Assembly: GCA_020635285.1 (NCBI GenBank)
Contig: JACKAB010000007.1
Coordinates: forward strand, 62,001 to 126,000
Direction: 5' to 3'
Source of the DNA: Ignavibacteriales bacterium
GTDB lineage: Bacteria > Bacteroidota > Ignavibacteria > Ignavibacteriales > Melioribacteraceae
DNA: 64,000 nucleotides
This document shows positions 46,394 to 56,674 of this stretch, one piece after another. Position 1 is the first letter of the stretch, and the number at the start of each line of letters is the position of its first letter. The position numbers and the translations under genes are program-made. Below the pieces are notes generated by a model. That model ran no database searches and was not told where the DNA came from. It saw only the letters and a program-made list of their open reading frames with translations.

Positions 46394-46774
46394 ATGAAAA
46401 AATTTTTGTTTATAGGTTTGGGCTTCTTTTTTGTAGCATTAGGTGTAATAGGAATTTTTCTTCCGTTGCTGCCAACTACTGTTTTTCTAATAATAGCCTC
46501 ATATTTTTTTATGAAAAGCTCACCTGAATTAAATGAAAAACTAATGAACAATAAATACCTTGGTGAATATATTAGAAACTACAAAGAAAAAAGAGGAATG
46601 CCGCTTAAATCTAAAATTAGTTCAATTAGTTTGCTTTGGTTATCAATTTTTATTTCTGGATATTTTTTAACAGATAGCCTCATAATACATATAATTCTTT
46701 TAATTGTTGCCGTGGGAGTTACAATTCATATTGCTTCCTTAAAAAATCTGAGCACACAATCTGTTGTTGAGTAA
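46394..46774 (+). CDS. DUF454 (YbaN-like) membrane protein
   Basis: A 126-residue inner-membrane protein with the family opening LGVIGIFLPLLPTTVFLIIA, then SYFFMKSSPELNEKLMNNKYLGEYIRNY and two more hydrophobic helices. This is the DUF454/YbaN family, function unknown. Standalone; no strong Shine-Dalgarno is visible. Confidence 0.88.
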   Translation: MKKFLFIGLGFFFVALGVIGIFLPLLPTTVFLIIASYFFMKSSPELNEKLMNNKYLGEYIRNYKEKRGMPLKSKISSISLLWLSIFISGYFLTDSLIIHIILLIVAVGVTIHIASLKNLSTQSVVE

Positions 46775-46880
46775 ATTGACAATTTTACCAGTTGGGAATT
46801 ATCTAATCCCTAAATAGTTTTTATTTCTCAGACTCCTTTTTCACTATAATCACAAATAAAATTTTACTTAACTTTGCTTC

Positions 46881-47480
46881 ATGAAACAAAAATGGAACGA
46901 CCGATATAGCTCCGAAGAATATTTCTTTGGCAAAGAACCGAATGATTTCTTTAAAGAAGAGATAGATAAAATATCTCATGGAAAAGCTTTATTTATTGGC
47001 GATGGCGAAGGTAGAAATTCCATTTATGCAGCAAAGTTAGGCTGGCAAGTTGATTCTATAGATGTTAGCGAAGTTGGAAAAAGCAAAGCTGAAAAACTAG
47101 CAGAAGAAAACAAAGTAAAAATAAACTACATAATTGCAGATGCGCTTGAGTTTAATTATCCTAAAGAAGCTTATGATTTAGTTGCAGTTATTTATTTTCA
47201 TGCAGATGAAGAATTAAGAGAACAATTTCATAAGCATATTTATGATGCGTTAAAACCGAATGGTAAATTAATTTATTTGGTTTATGATAAAGATCATCTT
47301 AAATTAAATACAAACGGACCTTCCTCATTAAACTTACTCTATTCATTAGAAAATATTGTTGAAGATTTTATTGACTTGGATTTTGAACTACTAAAAAAAG
47401 AAAAGATTTCCCGTGTTAAAAATGGAATTCAACAGGAATCAATTATAATAAAATTCGTTGGAAAGAAACTAGGGCTCTAA
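46881..47480 (+). CDS. Class I SAM-dependent methyltransferase (TehB-like)
   Basis: A 199-residue methyltransferase. WNDRYSSEEYFFGKEPNDFF opens the protein. Motif I is ALFIGDGEGRNSIYAAKLGW near residue 36, followed by VDSIDVSEVGKSKA and YDLVAVIYFHADEELR (motif IV region). It resembles the TehB/SAM methyltransferase group involved in tellurite or small-molecule methylation; the real substrate is unknown. Standalone gene. Confidence 0.85.
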   Translation: MKQKWNDRYSSEEYFFGKEPNDFFKEEIDKISHGKALFIGDGEGRNSIYAAKLGWQVDSIDVSEVGKSKAEKLAEENKVKINYIIADALEFNYPKEAYDLVAVIYFHADEELREQFHKHIYDALKPNGKLIYLVYDKDHLKLNTNGPSSLNLLYSLENIVEDFIDLDFELLKKEKISRVKNGIQQESIIIKFVGKKLGL

Positions 47481-47594
47481 TAACGCTGCGACAACTTAAT
47501 AGTTATCTTTTTAGATTCAATTCATTTTTACATTTCTTATATTTAAACAAACTTAAATTCCGATTAAATTTTTTATTTAAAGCTGGAAAAATAA

Positions 47595-48284
47595 ATGAAA
47601 AAAGTTTGTCAAATTTGTAAGCGGGATGAAACTAAAACAGAAATTGTAGCTGCAATTATTGTTCGTCCGGCCGTTTCGGAATTAATCAAAAAAAGTTTCC
47701 CCAATTGGAATGGAAAAGGATTTATATGCAGAGATGATTTAAGAAAATTCCTCAATCAATATCTATTTAAAATAATGGAAGATGAAAAAGGGGAATTATC
47801 AACATTAGAAAAAGATGTTATAAACAAACTTACCGAGTATGAAACAATTTCTGTAAACATTGATAATGAATTTGATTCAACTTTAACCTTTGGTGAGAAA
47901 CTTTCCGACAAAATTGCAGCCTTTGGCGGAAGCTGGAATTTTATAATTACTTTTGGGCTAATTATATTTTTATGGATTGGAATTAATAGCTACTTTTTAA
48001 TAACGCAACCTTTTGATCCATATCCTTTTATTTTGTTAAATCTTATTTTATCTACTTTAGCGGCACTTCAAGCCCCTGTAATTATGATGAGTCAGAACCG
48101 GCAAGAAACCAGGGATAGAAAACGTTCTGAAGAAGATTATAAAATAAATTTGAAATCTGAATTAGAATTAAGGCAGCTTCATCAAAAAGTGGATCATTTA
48201 TTGGTTCAGCAATGGGAAAGAATGATGGGAATTCAAGAATTACAATTGGAAATGTTGGAAGAACTTAGGAAAGAAGACAAATAA
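47595..48284 (+). CDS. DUF1003 membrane protein with N-terminal CxxC
   Basis: A 229-residue protein. It begins with CQIC and a later FICRDDLR, a possible small metal site. The DUF1003 domain follows: LTFGEKLSDKIAAFGGSWNFI, two transmembrane helices and LAALQAPVIMMSQNRQETRDRKRSEEDY, ending in a coiled coil. It is 38 bases upstream of a dynamin-like GTPase gene on the same strand, suggesting joint function at the membrane. Specific function unknown. Confidence 0.88.
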   Translation: MKKVCQICKRDETKTEIVAAIIVRPAVSELIKKSFPNWNGKGFICRDDLRKFLNQYLFKIMEDEKGELSTLEKDVINKLTEYETISVNIDNEFDSTLTFGEKLSDKIAAFGGSWNFIITFGLIIFLWIGINSYFLITQPFDPYPFILLNLILSTLAALQAPVIMMSQNRQETRDRKRSEEDYKINLKSELELRQLHQKVDHLLVQQWERMMGIQELQLEMLEELRKEDK

Positions 48285-48321
48285 TTTTAGTTTAATCCAT
48301 TTACCTTTTTAGAGGAATAAA

Positions 48322-50036
48322 ATGCAAGAGCAACTCATTAATGAAAAATTTTCTATTTACAAATTTAAGATAGTTGACTTCATAAAAGAACTTCATCAAT
48401 TTACAATAGAGGTTGGTAATCCCGATTTTCAAAAAGTAATTAGTGACGCTCGTTCTAACATAAACGAACCATTTTTATTTGTAGTTGTTGGAGAAGTAAA
48501 AGCAGGCAAGAGCAGTTTTATTAATGCACTTTTGAAAGATGATATTTGTAAAGTTGATGCTGCTCCCTGCACTGATGTTGTTCAAAAATTAGAATACTCC
48601 GAATCTAGAAATGAATCTCAACTTAGTGAGTTTTATAAAAGAATTGGAGTGCCTGCAGAAATACTAAAATCAATTGCAATTGTTGATACACCCGGAACCA
48701 ATACAATAATTAAGCACCACCAAGAGATAACTCAGAAATTTGTGCCAAACAGTGATTTGGTTTTATTTGTCTTCCCGGCAAAAAATCCACATACACAAAG
48801 CGCTTGGGATTTACTCGATTTTGTTAGTGAAGAATGGAAAAAGAAAGTTGTATTTGTTTTGCAACAAGCTGATTTAGCAAGACCGGATGAGCTTAAAACC
48901 AATATAGAAAAAGTAAAAGAGTACGCAATTAAAAGAGGAATTGAATCACCAATCGTTTTTACAACTTCTGCAATTTTAGAATTGGAAGGAAAGGAAAATA
49001 GCGGATTTGAAGAAGTGAGAAACTTTATTCACAATACAATTACGGGCGGCAAGCATTTGAAGTTAAAATTGCAATCAATTTTAGATACTTCTGATCAAGT
49101 AATTTCAAAATCCGGAGAAAGTTTAAAACAGCTAAAAGCCACTCTGGATAAAGATATGGCGTTTGCACTTAAAATTAAATTACGTTTAGAAACCGGAGAA
49201 AAGCATTCTACTTATGAAATCAAATCTTTGGTAGAACGGCTTGTCTCAAACTATGATAAAATCTCTTATGAAGTTAAAGATGAGTTTGAAGAAGGATTAT
49301 CAATTGTTTCATTATTTAAAAGAACATTTGGTGCAATATTTAATAAAGATAGTTCAATTAAAAGTTGGATTGAAGAATTACAAAAACGATTTGAGAATAA
49401 TCTAAAAATTCCTTTGAAGAAATTGCAGATGACGGAGCTAAACATTTTCTAAACGGCATTCGCCAGTTGCTCCAAACCTTAATTGATGAGCTTGATATTA
49501 AAGAGCAGCAAAAAATTAAAAAGGATGAACTATATATAAAAATTGGAGAAGAGCGCGGTGAGGTTATTCAAGATGTAAAATTAAAAGTTACCGATCTTTT
49601 AGCAAATGATTCATTCACAACATTTTAAATTCAAATCCATCTAACCTAGCACCAACGGCAATGGGCGGCGGCTTGCTAACCATAATTGGAGCAATAATTT
49701 TATCAACAACGCAAATTGCTTTTTAGATATTACCGGAGGCATTCTAACCGGAGCCGGATTATTAATTGCGGGGGGAGTTTTGCTTTTAAAAAATCTAAAA
49801 TAATAAAGCAATTTAAAGAAGGGTTAGATTCAGGTAAAACTAAATTTCAACGAGAACTTTCTGATAAGTTAAACAGAAAACTAAGTTTAATTTATGAAGA
49901 TATTAATCGCAGTTTTATTCCATTTTACGAATACACAGAAAGTGAGAAAAATAGATTACTTCCGCTGATTGAAAAATCAAAAACCGTGAGTGATAAATTC
50001 TTAAAATTGAAGAATGAGATAAATTCAGGGTTGTGA
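48322..50036 (+). pseudogene. Dynamin-like GTPase (four frameshifts)
   Basis: A bacterial dynamin-family protein. The intact part (to 49452) has the G1 motif VVGEVKAGKSSFINALL near residue 58, a switch threonine around CTDVVQ, G3 VDTPGTN and G4-like LQQADLARPDE. One-base losses near 49404-49408, 49617, 49720-49724 and 49788-49793 join FEEIADDGAKHFLNGIRQL, ILNSNPSNLAPTAMGGGLL, a two-helix membrane hairpin (ITGGILTGAGLLIAGGVLLL) and KQFKEGLDSGKTKFQRELSD, ending 50036. Rejoined it is about 572 residues with a membrane paddle. All breaks are single-base, mostly in homopolymers. Confidence 0.75.
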
Positions 50037-50093
50037 ACCAGAACATAGGGTATGCAAACATTATTTATTTTAACACATTATAATTTTCCGCCT

Positions 50094-50102
50094 TAACAGT
50101 AA
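50094..50102. promoter_or_regulatory. Half-site of the HipB operator
   Basis: TAACAGTAA lacks the complementary left arm but matches the right half of the two full palindromes at 50158 and 50228. It would be the outermost of three sites. Confidence 0.35.
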
Positions 50103-50157
50103 ATTACTCAGGTAATGCATGTTTATTTAAATAATAATTAGAAATAATTCATCAATT

Positions 50158-50173
50158 TACTGTTCTAACAGTA
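50158..50173. promoter_or_regulatory. HipB-type operator 1
   Basis: TACTGTT CT AACAGTA: perfect 7-base arms around two bases. An identical-arm copy lies 70 bases downstream, just before hipB. Two matching palindromes upstream of an HTH antitoxin gene are typical autoregulation sites. Confidence 0.65.
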
Positions 50174-50227
50174 TATACTCTTGATATTTAATAAATAATA
50201 CTATATTTTCGAATAAACTAAATATAT

Positions 50228-50243
50228 TACTGTTTTAACAGTA
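50228..50243. promoter_or_regulatory. HipB-type operator 2
   Basis: TACTGTT TT AACAGTA: the same 7+2+7 palindrome as at 50158-50173, ending 13 bases before the hipB-like start codon at 50257. The 70-base centre-to-centre distance is close to seven helical turns, which would allow cooperative HipB binding. Confidence 0.65.
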
Positions 50244-50256
50244 TTAATTGATTGAA

Positions 50257-50487
50257 ATGAATGAAATATCACAAATAGTAAAATTCCACCGAAAAAAAGT
50301 GGACTAACCCAAAAACAGCTTGCTGATCTTGCCGGAGTTGGTAAAACCGTAATTTTTGATATTGAAAAGGAAAAGAAACAATTCAGTTTTTAACTTTGCA
50401 AAAAGTATTAACTATTTTGAATATTTCTCTAGAATTCAAAAGTCCATTGATGAAACAAATAAATGAAAAAAAAGCAAAAATATATAA
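50257..50487 (+). pseudogene. hipB: HipB-like HTH antitoxin (frameshifted)
   Basis: From ATG 50257 the sequence reads MNEISQIVKFHRKK. With one added base in the A7 run 50292-50298 it continues SGLTQKQLADLAGVGKTVIF and DIEKEKKQFS, and with one more in the T5 run 50387-50391, FLTLQKVLTILNISLEFKSP. This is a 75-residue Xre-type HipB antitoxin. The end is uncertain: if the A8 run at 50466-50473 is also short, it stops at 50487, overlapping the next gene. Two upstream operators support autorepression. Confidence 0.65.
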
Positions 50488-50768
50488 CTTTGGCAAATTT
50501 GCTGGAATCTTAACTGAGGAAGAAAATAGATTCACATTTAGATATGATGAAAATTATTCCGGTCAGCCCATTTCCTTATCAATGCCAACTTCTAATAAAG
50601 AATATTTTTTGAAAACTTTCCTCCCTTTTTTTTGATGGATTGCTTCCCGAAGGAAATCAACTTGAAGCACTACTTAGACAAACAAAAATTGACCGAAATG
50701 ATTTTCTTTCTCAACTAATTGTTATTGGACAAGATCTTGTTGGCTCAGTTACAGTTGAGGCATATTAA
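50463..50768 (+). pseudogene. hipS: HipS-like/HipA N-terminal subunit (frameshifted)
   Basis: A separate gene corresponding to the N-subdomain-1 of HipA: KAKIYNFGKFAGILTEEENR, FRYDENYSGQPISLSMP, and after one extra T is removed from the T8 run 50626-50633, DGLLPEGNQLEALLRQTKID and LVGSVTVEAY. Length is about 102 residues. The likely start is ATG 50463 (MKKKAKIYN, one A missing). Its TAA overlaps the ATG of the kinase gene (TAATG), implying translational coupling. In E. coli HipBST the HipS subunit is the antitoxin, so the same may hold here. Confidence 0.7.
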
Positions 50769-51702
50769 TGAATATTTGTCCAATTACATATCAACAAATC
50801 CAATCCGGAAAATATTCTAAAGAAGGAATAAAATTACTTTCAAGAAATTTAACATCACTTAAAGATTTAGATTATACAAAAGAAGAACAACTTCAAGAAG
50901 CTGCAACAAGAGCTACTAAGCTTTCAATACAAGGTGTCCAGCCAAAACTTAGTGCAAAGATAAATGTAAAAAAATCTGCTTTTGAACTTATTGATAAAGG
51001 TGGAACATTTATTTTAAAACCGCAAAATTTTATTTTTCCTCAATTACCGGAAAACGAAGATTTAACAATGAGATTAGCTTCTGAAATTGAACTAGAAATT
51101 CCACTTCATGGAATGATTTATTCAAAAGATAATTCTCTAACATATTTTATAAAACGTTTCGATAGATTTGGCAAAAACAAAAAAAAAAGCTGTAGAAGAC
51201 TTTGCGCAATTAGCGGGTAAAAATAGAGATACCAAATACAATTATAGTATGGAAAAGCTTGTAAAAATTATTGATGAGTTCTGCACTTTTCCAGCAATAG
51301 AAAAAGTGAAAATTTTCAAACTCACTTTGTTTAATTTTCTGATTGGAAATGAGGATATGCATTTAAAAAACTTTTCGTTAATTATCAATAATGGAAAGAT
51401 AGAACTTTCTCCACATTATGATTTAATAAATACAACAATTGCAATAAAAAACACAATTGAAGAAATTGCATTGCCGATAAATGGCAAGAAAAAAAGGAAA
51501 ATTATAAAAAAATGATATTATAGAATACTACGGGATTGAAACACTTAACTTAAATCGCAAAATTATTGATCAAATTTTAGAGTTAATTTTTCAAGTAAAA
51601 AAGCACTGGCAACATTTAATTGAAATAAGTTTTTTATCAGAAAATATGAAAGAAAAGTATCTAATTCTGTTGAATCAAAGATTGGAAAGAATTTATAAGT
51701 AA
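50768..51702 (+). pseudogene. hipT: HipT-like Ser/Thr kinase toxin (two frameshifts)
   Basis: The kinase core of HipA as a stand-alone protein of about 311 residues. The Gly-rich loop reads TKLSIQGVQPKLSAKI near residue 51. The serine of the SIQ sequence corresponds to the autophosphorylation region of HipT-type kinases. GGTFILKPQ supplies the ATP lysine, FLIGNEDMHLKNFSLI the catalytic Asp (NxDxHxKN-type loop) and LSPHYDLINT the metal-binding Asp. Frames break in the A10 run 51179-51188 and the A7 run 51506-51512, after which KNDIIEYYGIETLNL and ENMKEKYLILLNQRLERIYK finish the protein. Confidence 0.75.
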
Positions 51703-51706
51703 CCAT

Positions 51707-52212
51707 ATGAAAGAACTAAACTTTCAACCCGCAAAAACCAAAGAAGATTTCAGAAAAAAATTATAAACTGCATGATCTTGCAGAATATCATGGCAAAAAT
51801 TTATTTTCACAGTGGGGAATTGATTTTAAAGATTTTGGAAAAGACCGACGCTTTGAAAAAGTTTGGGAAAAAGGTGAAGATAAACCAGATACTTTAGCAG
51901 AAGGTGAAAACCTAAAATTTCTTGTTGATTGGAAAGGTAAAGCAACTGAAGCCTTCTGGGTAAACAAGCGCGCAATTGAATCATACAAAAATTGGGGGCA
52001 ATAAGTTAAATCTTCCAGTTGTAATTTGTTTCTTCTTATTTGATAAAAATATTAATCTTAAAGACAGAAGATTTGCTTTATTATCAAAACATAAATATGA
52101 AATTGTAAATAACAAAGCTTGGGATAAAAACGAAGTTGTTAAATTTAGCAGTGATTTACCAAAATTTACAAAATCAAATTTGATGAAAGAACTTAAGCAA
52201 ATCAATAAATAA
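51707..52212 (+). pseudogene. Possible PD-(D/E)XK-type protein next to HipBST (two frameshifts)
   Basis: Starting four bases after hipT, the frames rejoin (A7 run near 51752-51758 and the G5 run near 51993-51997, each one base too long) into about 166 residues: HDLAEYHGKNLFSQWGIDF, EGENLKFLVDWKGKATEAFW, VNKRAIESYKNWGNKLNLPV and VICFFLFDKN. The order acidic residue, V-D-W-K (D-x-K), then an Arg/Glu-bearing helix and a hydrophobic strand is reminiscent of PD-(D/E)XK nucleases, but I cannot place it in a named family. Cotranscription with hipBST is likely. Confidence 0.4.
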
Positions 52213-52303
52213 AATAGGCTTGGTTTTTTTTGACTATCAATATCACTTCATTTCATAAAAATTATATTTATATTAACCCCAATTTTTTAGAGGAAGAATT
52301 TTT

Positions 52304-55131
52304 ATGCGGCAATTATTTTTAACTATTCTTATTTCAGTCACAATAGGCGCAAATATTTTTGCTAATCCAAATGTTGTTAAAAAAATAATTCATATTATTA
52401 TGCAAATAGAATAGTTGTAAAGCTTAAAAATCAAAATATTTTAGAAAAGAACTCCACTCAACTTTTTAAGAAACTTGGAATCCAAAAATTAAATCAAACA
52501 TTTAATGTTTCAGAGCAATCCTCGGCTTCAGAACTTAGAAATATTTTTACATATGAATTTTTTGCTCCTTATGAAATGGAGTATGTTTTAAAAGAAATAA
52601 AAAAAATAAAAGCATTTGAATGGGCAGAACCACAATTCTTATATGAAACAACATTTATTCCGAACGATCCAGATTTTACAAATTCTCAACAATATTTAAA
52701 TGTAATAAAGGCTAAGGAAGCTTGGGACGTAAATACCGGAAGTGAAGAAATTATTATCGCAATTGTTGATACAGGCATCGATTGGGAACATCCAGATCTT
52801 GCTGCAAATATTTGGAATAATCCAAATGAGATTGCAGGCAATGGAGTTGATGATGACAACAATGGTTTTATCGATGATATACGGGGTTGGGATTTTGGCG
52901 GATTAAGCGGAACTGCGGACAATAATCCTAAAGAAGATAGAGCAGATCATGGTACTTTAGTAGCCGGATTTGCAAGTGCTGTAACTAATAATGGAATTGG
53001 AATTGCCTCAATTGGTTATAAAAGTAAATTGATGGCCGTAAAAGCCGCACAGGATGATATTAGAAATAATGATGAAATAGCGCTTGTTGCTTATGGCTAC
53101 GAGGGAATTATTTATGCAGCTGATAACGGAGCAAAAATAATTAATTGCAGTTGGGGAAGCAACAGCTATTCACTTGCTGCTCAAGCAGTTGTTGATTATG
53201 CAGTTTCTAAAGGTGCCTTAATTGTTGCTGCAGCCGGAAATGATAATGCATCCCAAGGTTTTTATCCTGCAGGGCTTAATGGGGTTTTATCCGTAGCTGC
53301 GACTGATAATTCTGATACAAGGGCATGGTTTTCAAATTATGGGAATAAAGTTGATGTTTGTGCTCCAGGAGTTAGTATTTATTCAACTTGGCAAGATAGT
53401 CCTTTTTATCATACAACAAGCGGGACCTCACTCTCATCACCAATAGCAGCAGGATTGGCTGCATTGGTTGTAAATCAATTCCCCAATTTCACTCCATTGC
53501 AAATTGGTGAACAAATAAGAGTTAACTCAGATAATATTGATAATGTAAATCTGAATTTTATAAAACAGTTAGGCTATGGGAGAATAAATGCATACAAAGC
53601 TTTAACAAATGCGAATTCAAAATCGGTTAGAATTTCTGACATTGTTTTTATTGAAATTGGCGATGACGATGGTATCTTTGAATCCGGGGAATCTGTAAAA
53701 ATTGTTCCTACTTTTACAAATTATTTAGATCCGCTGGCAAATCTAACTGCAATTCTATCAAGTGATAATTCAAATGTGGAAATAGCTAATAACGGCGGAA
53801 GTATTGGAGCAATCTCAACATTACAAACAAAAAGTGTTAGCTCAGATTTTTATTTAATTAATATTCCTAGTAATGCAGAAGATAATGTTGATATTAATTT
53901 ATTGCTTACTCTTGAAGATGGAACTTATCAGGATTTTGAGTGGATAACACTTAATATAAACCCAACTTATGAAATTCAATCAACTGAAAATTTATCCATT
54001 ACCTTTACAAGTACTGGATCTATTGGTTTTGATGACTATCCAACCAATTTAAAGGGAAATGGACTGAGATATAAAAATGGTCCTAATGTAATGTTTGAAG
54101 GAGCTTTGCTTTATGGTACATCTGAAAATACAATTGTAAGCTCTGCACGAAATGTTGATGGAGATAAGGATAATGATTTCCTATTAATTACACCAATAAA
54201 AACTATTTTGAGTGGTGGAATCGCCGATAAACAAACGATAGCAAAATTTAATGATGCCAATGCTTCGCCTAAAAGTTTGGGGATTGAAACTGAATTTTCT
54301 TCATACTCCTATTCTGATATTGAGGATGCAGACTATATGTTTGTTCGTTATTCTTTAACAAATACTACTGATAATGTAATAGATAGTTTTCATATTGGGC
54401 AGTACTGGGATTTTGACATTGATGAAAATAGCTATGATGACGATATGGCAGCATATGATGTAGTGAATAATTTTGGTTATGTTTTTGATAGTGGAAATAG
54501 TGCGAATCCAATATCGACCTATGTAGGTTTGGCATTGCTCTCAGAAGGCACTACAAGTTATTTTGCTATGAACGATAAAGGCGAAGGTAATCCAACAATT
54601 TCTTGGGATGGATTTTCAGACTTTGAAAAGTGGACTGCATTAACAAGTGAAATGAATCATACCCTAACTGGTCCGAATGATATCTCAGTAGTAATTTCTG
54701 GCGGACCTTATTCTCTTATTCCAAATGTTAAACAAGATTTTGATTTTTTGATTGCAGCAGGAGATGATTTAGAAAATCTTACTCAATCTGTTATTCGTGC
54801 AAAACAAAAATATGCCGAGGCATTAACGGATATAAAGTTTGTCGATGAGGCTATCTCAGAAAATTTTGAATTAAAGCAAAATTATCCAAATCCGTTTAAT
54901 CCAACTACTATTATTAATTATACAATTCCAGCTTCTCCTATTTCTGGATTGATTACTCTTAAAATATATGACGTTTTGGGGAAAGAAGTTGTATCGCTTG
55001 TAAATCAACAGCAGCAACCTGGAAATTATGAAATATCTTTTAACGCTAATAATTTGTCAAGCGGTGTTTATTACTATCAGCTTAAAGCTGGTAATTTTAT
55101 CCAAACTAAAAAATTAATTTTATTGAAGTAA
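52304..55131 (+). CDS. Secreted subtilisin-like protease with T9SS sorting domain (one frameshift)
   Basis: An S8 peptidase. Catalytic residues are IVDTGIDWEHPD (Asp), RADHGTLVAGFAS (His) and TSGTSLSSPIAAGL (Ser). A long beta-rich region follows, then the type A C-terminal sorting domain ELKQNYPNPFNPTT...IYDVLGKEV...LSSGVYYYQLKAG, which directs type IX secretion. The clean frame starts at 52576, but AGAGGAAG and ATG 52304 with a signal peptide (ending NIFANPN) lie upstream, joined if the A7 run 52379-52385 gains a base; the pro-peptide-like IVVKLKNQNILEKNS lies between. About 943 residues. Confidence 0.88.
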
Positions 55132-55144
55132 GAAAATCTAAAAT

Positions 55145-56605
55145 TTATTTAGATAAAGCCCTATGATATAAAGCCATGTATTCTTTGGCCGAATTTTTCC
55201 ATGAGTAATCTTTGCTCATTCCATTGGACTGAATCTTTCTCCAAACCAACTCATTTTTGAAATCATTAATTGCTCTTTTTACAGATTGTAATAATGCGGA
55301 GGCAGAATATTCATAAAAAGAAAATCCGGTTCCGGTATCTTCGCCATAAGCATTGTATTCATTCCAATCTTGAACTGTATCAGCCAAACCGCCGGTTTTT
55401 CTAACAACAGGAACAGTTCCATATTTTAACGAATATATTTGATTCAATCCGCAAGGTTCATACTGGGAAGGCATTAAAAATATATCTGATCCGGCTTCTA
55501 TTAAGTGAGCAAGCTCTTCGCTATATCCAAAAAATGCAGCAAGTTTTTTGGGCGCAAATAAAGCAGCTTGTTGAAATATTTCTTCAAAATGTTTTTCTCC
55601 ACTACCTAAAAGAATAATTTGAATTTTCAAATTTAGCAGCTCTGGCAGGGCTTCAACAATAATATCAACTCCTTTTTGAGAAACTAATCTTGTTACAATT
55701 CCAATTAAAGGAATATCAGAATTAAAAGGAAGACCGACTTTGTCTAACAAATACTTTTTGTTTTTGGCTTTTCCGCTTAAATCATTTGCGGAAAATTTAT
55801 GTGGAATATATTTATCAACTTCAGGATTCCAAATGTTATAATCAACTCCATTTATAATTCCATAGTAATCTTCTGTACGGTGCCATAAGTATCCAACCAT
55901 TCCCGCGCCATACTCGGGGGTTAATAATTCTTTGGCATAAGTTTCACTAACTGTATTGATAACATCAGAATATAAAATTGCACACTTTAAAAAATTAGAA
56001 TCATTTTCATGAACTAAAACTCCACCATTCTCATAGAGATGTTTTGGCAATTCTGCCCGTTTATATGACTCTAAAGAAAATCTGCCTTGATAACCAATAT
56101 TATGAATTGTAAAAACAGTTTTAGTTTTATGGAACAAACTATCCCAGCCATAGACTTCTCTCAATAAAACCGGTATCAATCCAGTTTGCCAATCATTCGT
56201 GTGTAAAATATCTGGCGACCAGCCAAGCTTCTGCATAATCTGGATAACAGCTTTAGAAAATAAAATAAAACGTTCGTCTTCATCCCAATCTGAAGTATAA
56301 AGTTTCTTGCGATGAAAAAATGGTGGATAATGCACAAAGTAAGCGTCAACTTTTGAGTTTGGTAGTTTGCCGTAAAACACATGAACGCTATGCATGAAGC
56401 CGTTAAGACTTATTTTTAACTCGCCAATTAAAGAATCGTAATGATGACCGTATTCATACTCGTTTACTTCATAATATTTTGGCATAAATACTTTTACTTC
56501 ATTACCTAGTTTTGCTAATTCTTTTGGCAAAGTTCCGCAAACATCTGCCAATCCGCCGGTTTTAGCAAAAGGAATCATTTCGCTTGATGCAAAGGCTATT
56601 TTCAT
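55145..56605 (-). CDS. glgA: Glycogen (starch) synthase
   Basis: A 486-residue GT5 glycosyltransferase. FAKTGGLADVCGTLP (the ADP-glucose-binding KxGGL) is at residue 15. HTNDWQTGLIPVLLRE, TIHNIGYQGRF, INGVDYNIWNPE and the C-terminal second KTGGL-like EPCGLNQIYSLKYGTVPVVR are all present. It extends alpha-1,4-glucan chains from ADP-glucose, so the organism stores glycogen. No glgC or glgB gene is in the window. It converges with the subtilase gene, with only 13 bases between stops. Confidence 0.96.
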   Translation of the reverse strand: MKIAFASSEMIPFAKTGGLADVCGTLPKELAKLGNEVKVFMPKYYEVNEYEYGHHYDSLIGELKISLNGFMHSVHVFYGKLPNSKVDAYFVHYPPFFHRKKLYTSDWDEDERFILFSKAVIQIMQKLGWSPDILHTNDWQTGLIPVLLREVYGWDSLFHKTKTVFTIHNIGYQGRFSLESYKRAELPKHLYENGGVLVHENDSNFLKCAILYSDVINTVSETYAKELLTPEYGAGMVGYLWHRTEDYYGIINGVDYNIWNPEVDKYIPHKFSANDLSGKAKNKKYLLDKVGLPFNSDIPLIGIVTRLVSQKGVDIIVEALPELLNLKIQIILLGSGEKHFEEIFQQAALFAPKKLAAFFGYSEELAHLIEAGSDIFLMPSQYEPCGLNQIYSLKYGTVPVVRKTGGLADTVQDWNEYNAYGEDTGTGFSFYEYSASALLQSVKRAINDFKNELVWRKIQSNGMSKDYSWKNSAKEYMALYHRALSK

Positions 56606-56674
56606 AATTTAACTATTTTCGGTTTGTTAGTTCCTAAAGATAAGAATTAAAATATTTATTCACTTTACAATAAT

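Noticed and set aside
50094..50243. Short CRISPR-like array of AACAGTA repeats
   Set aside because: Only two palindromes and one half-site, unequal spacing, no cas genes; operators of the HTH antitoxin explain them better.
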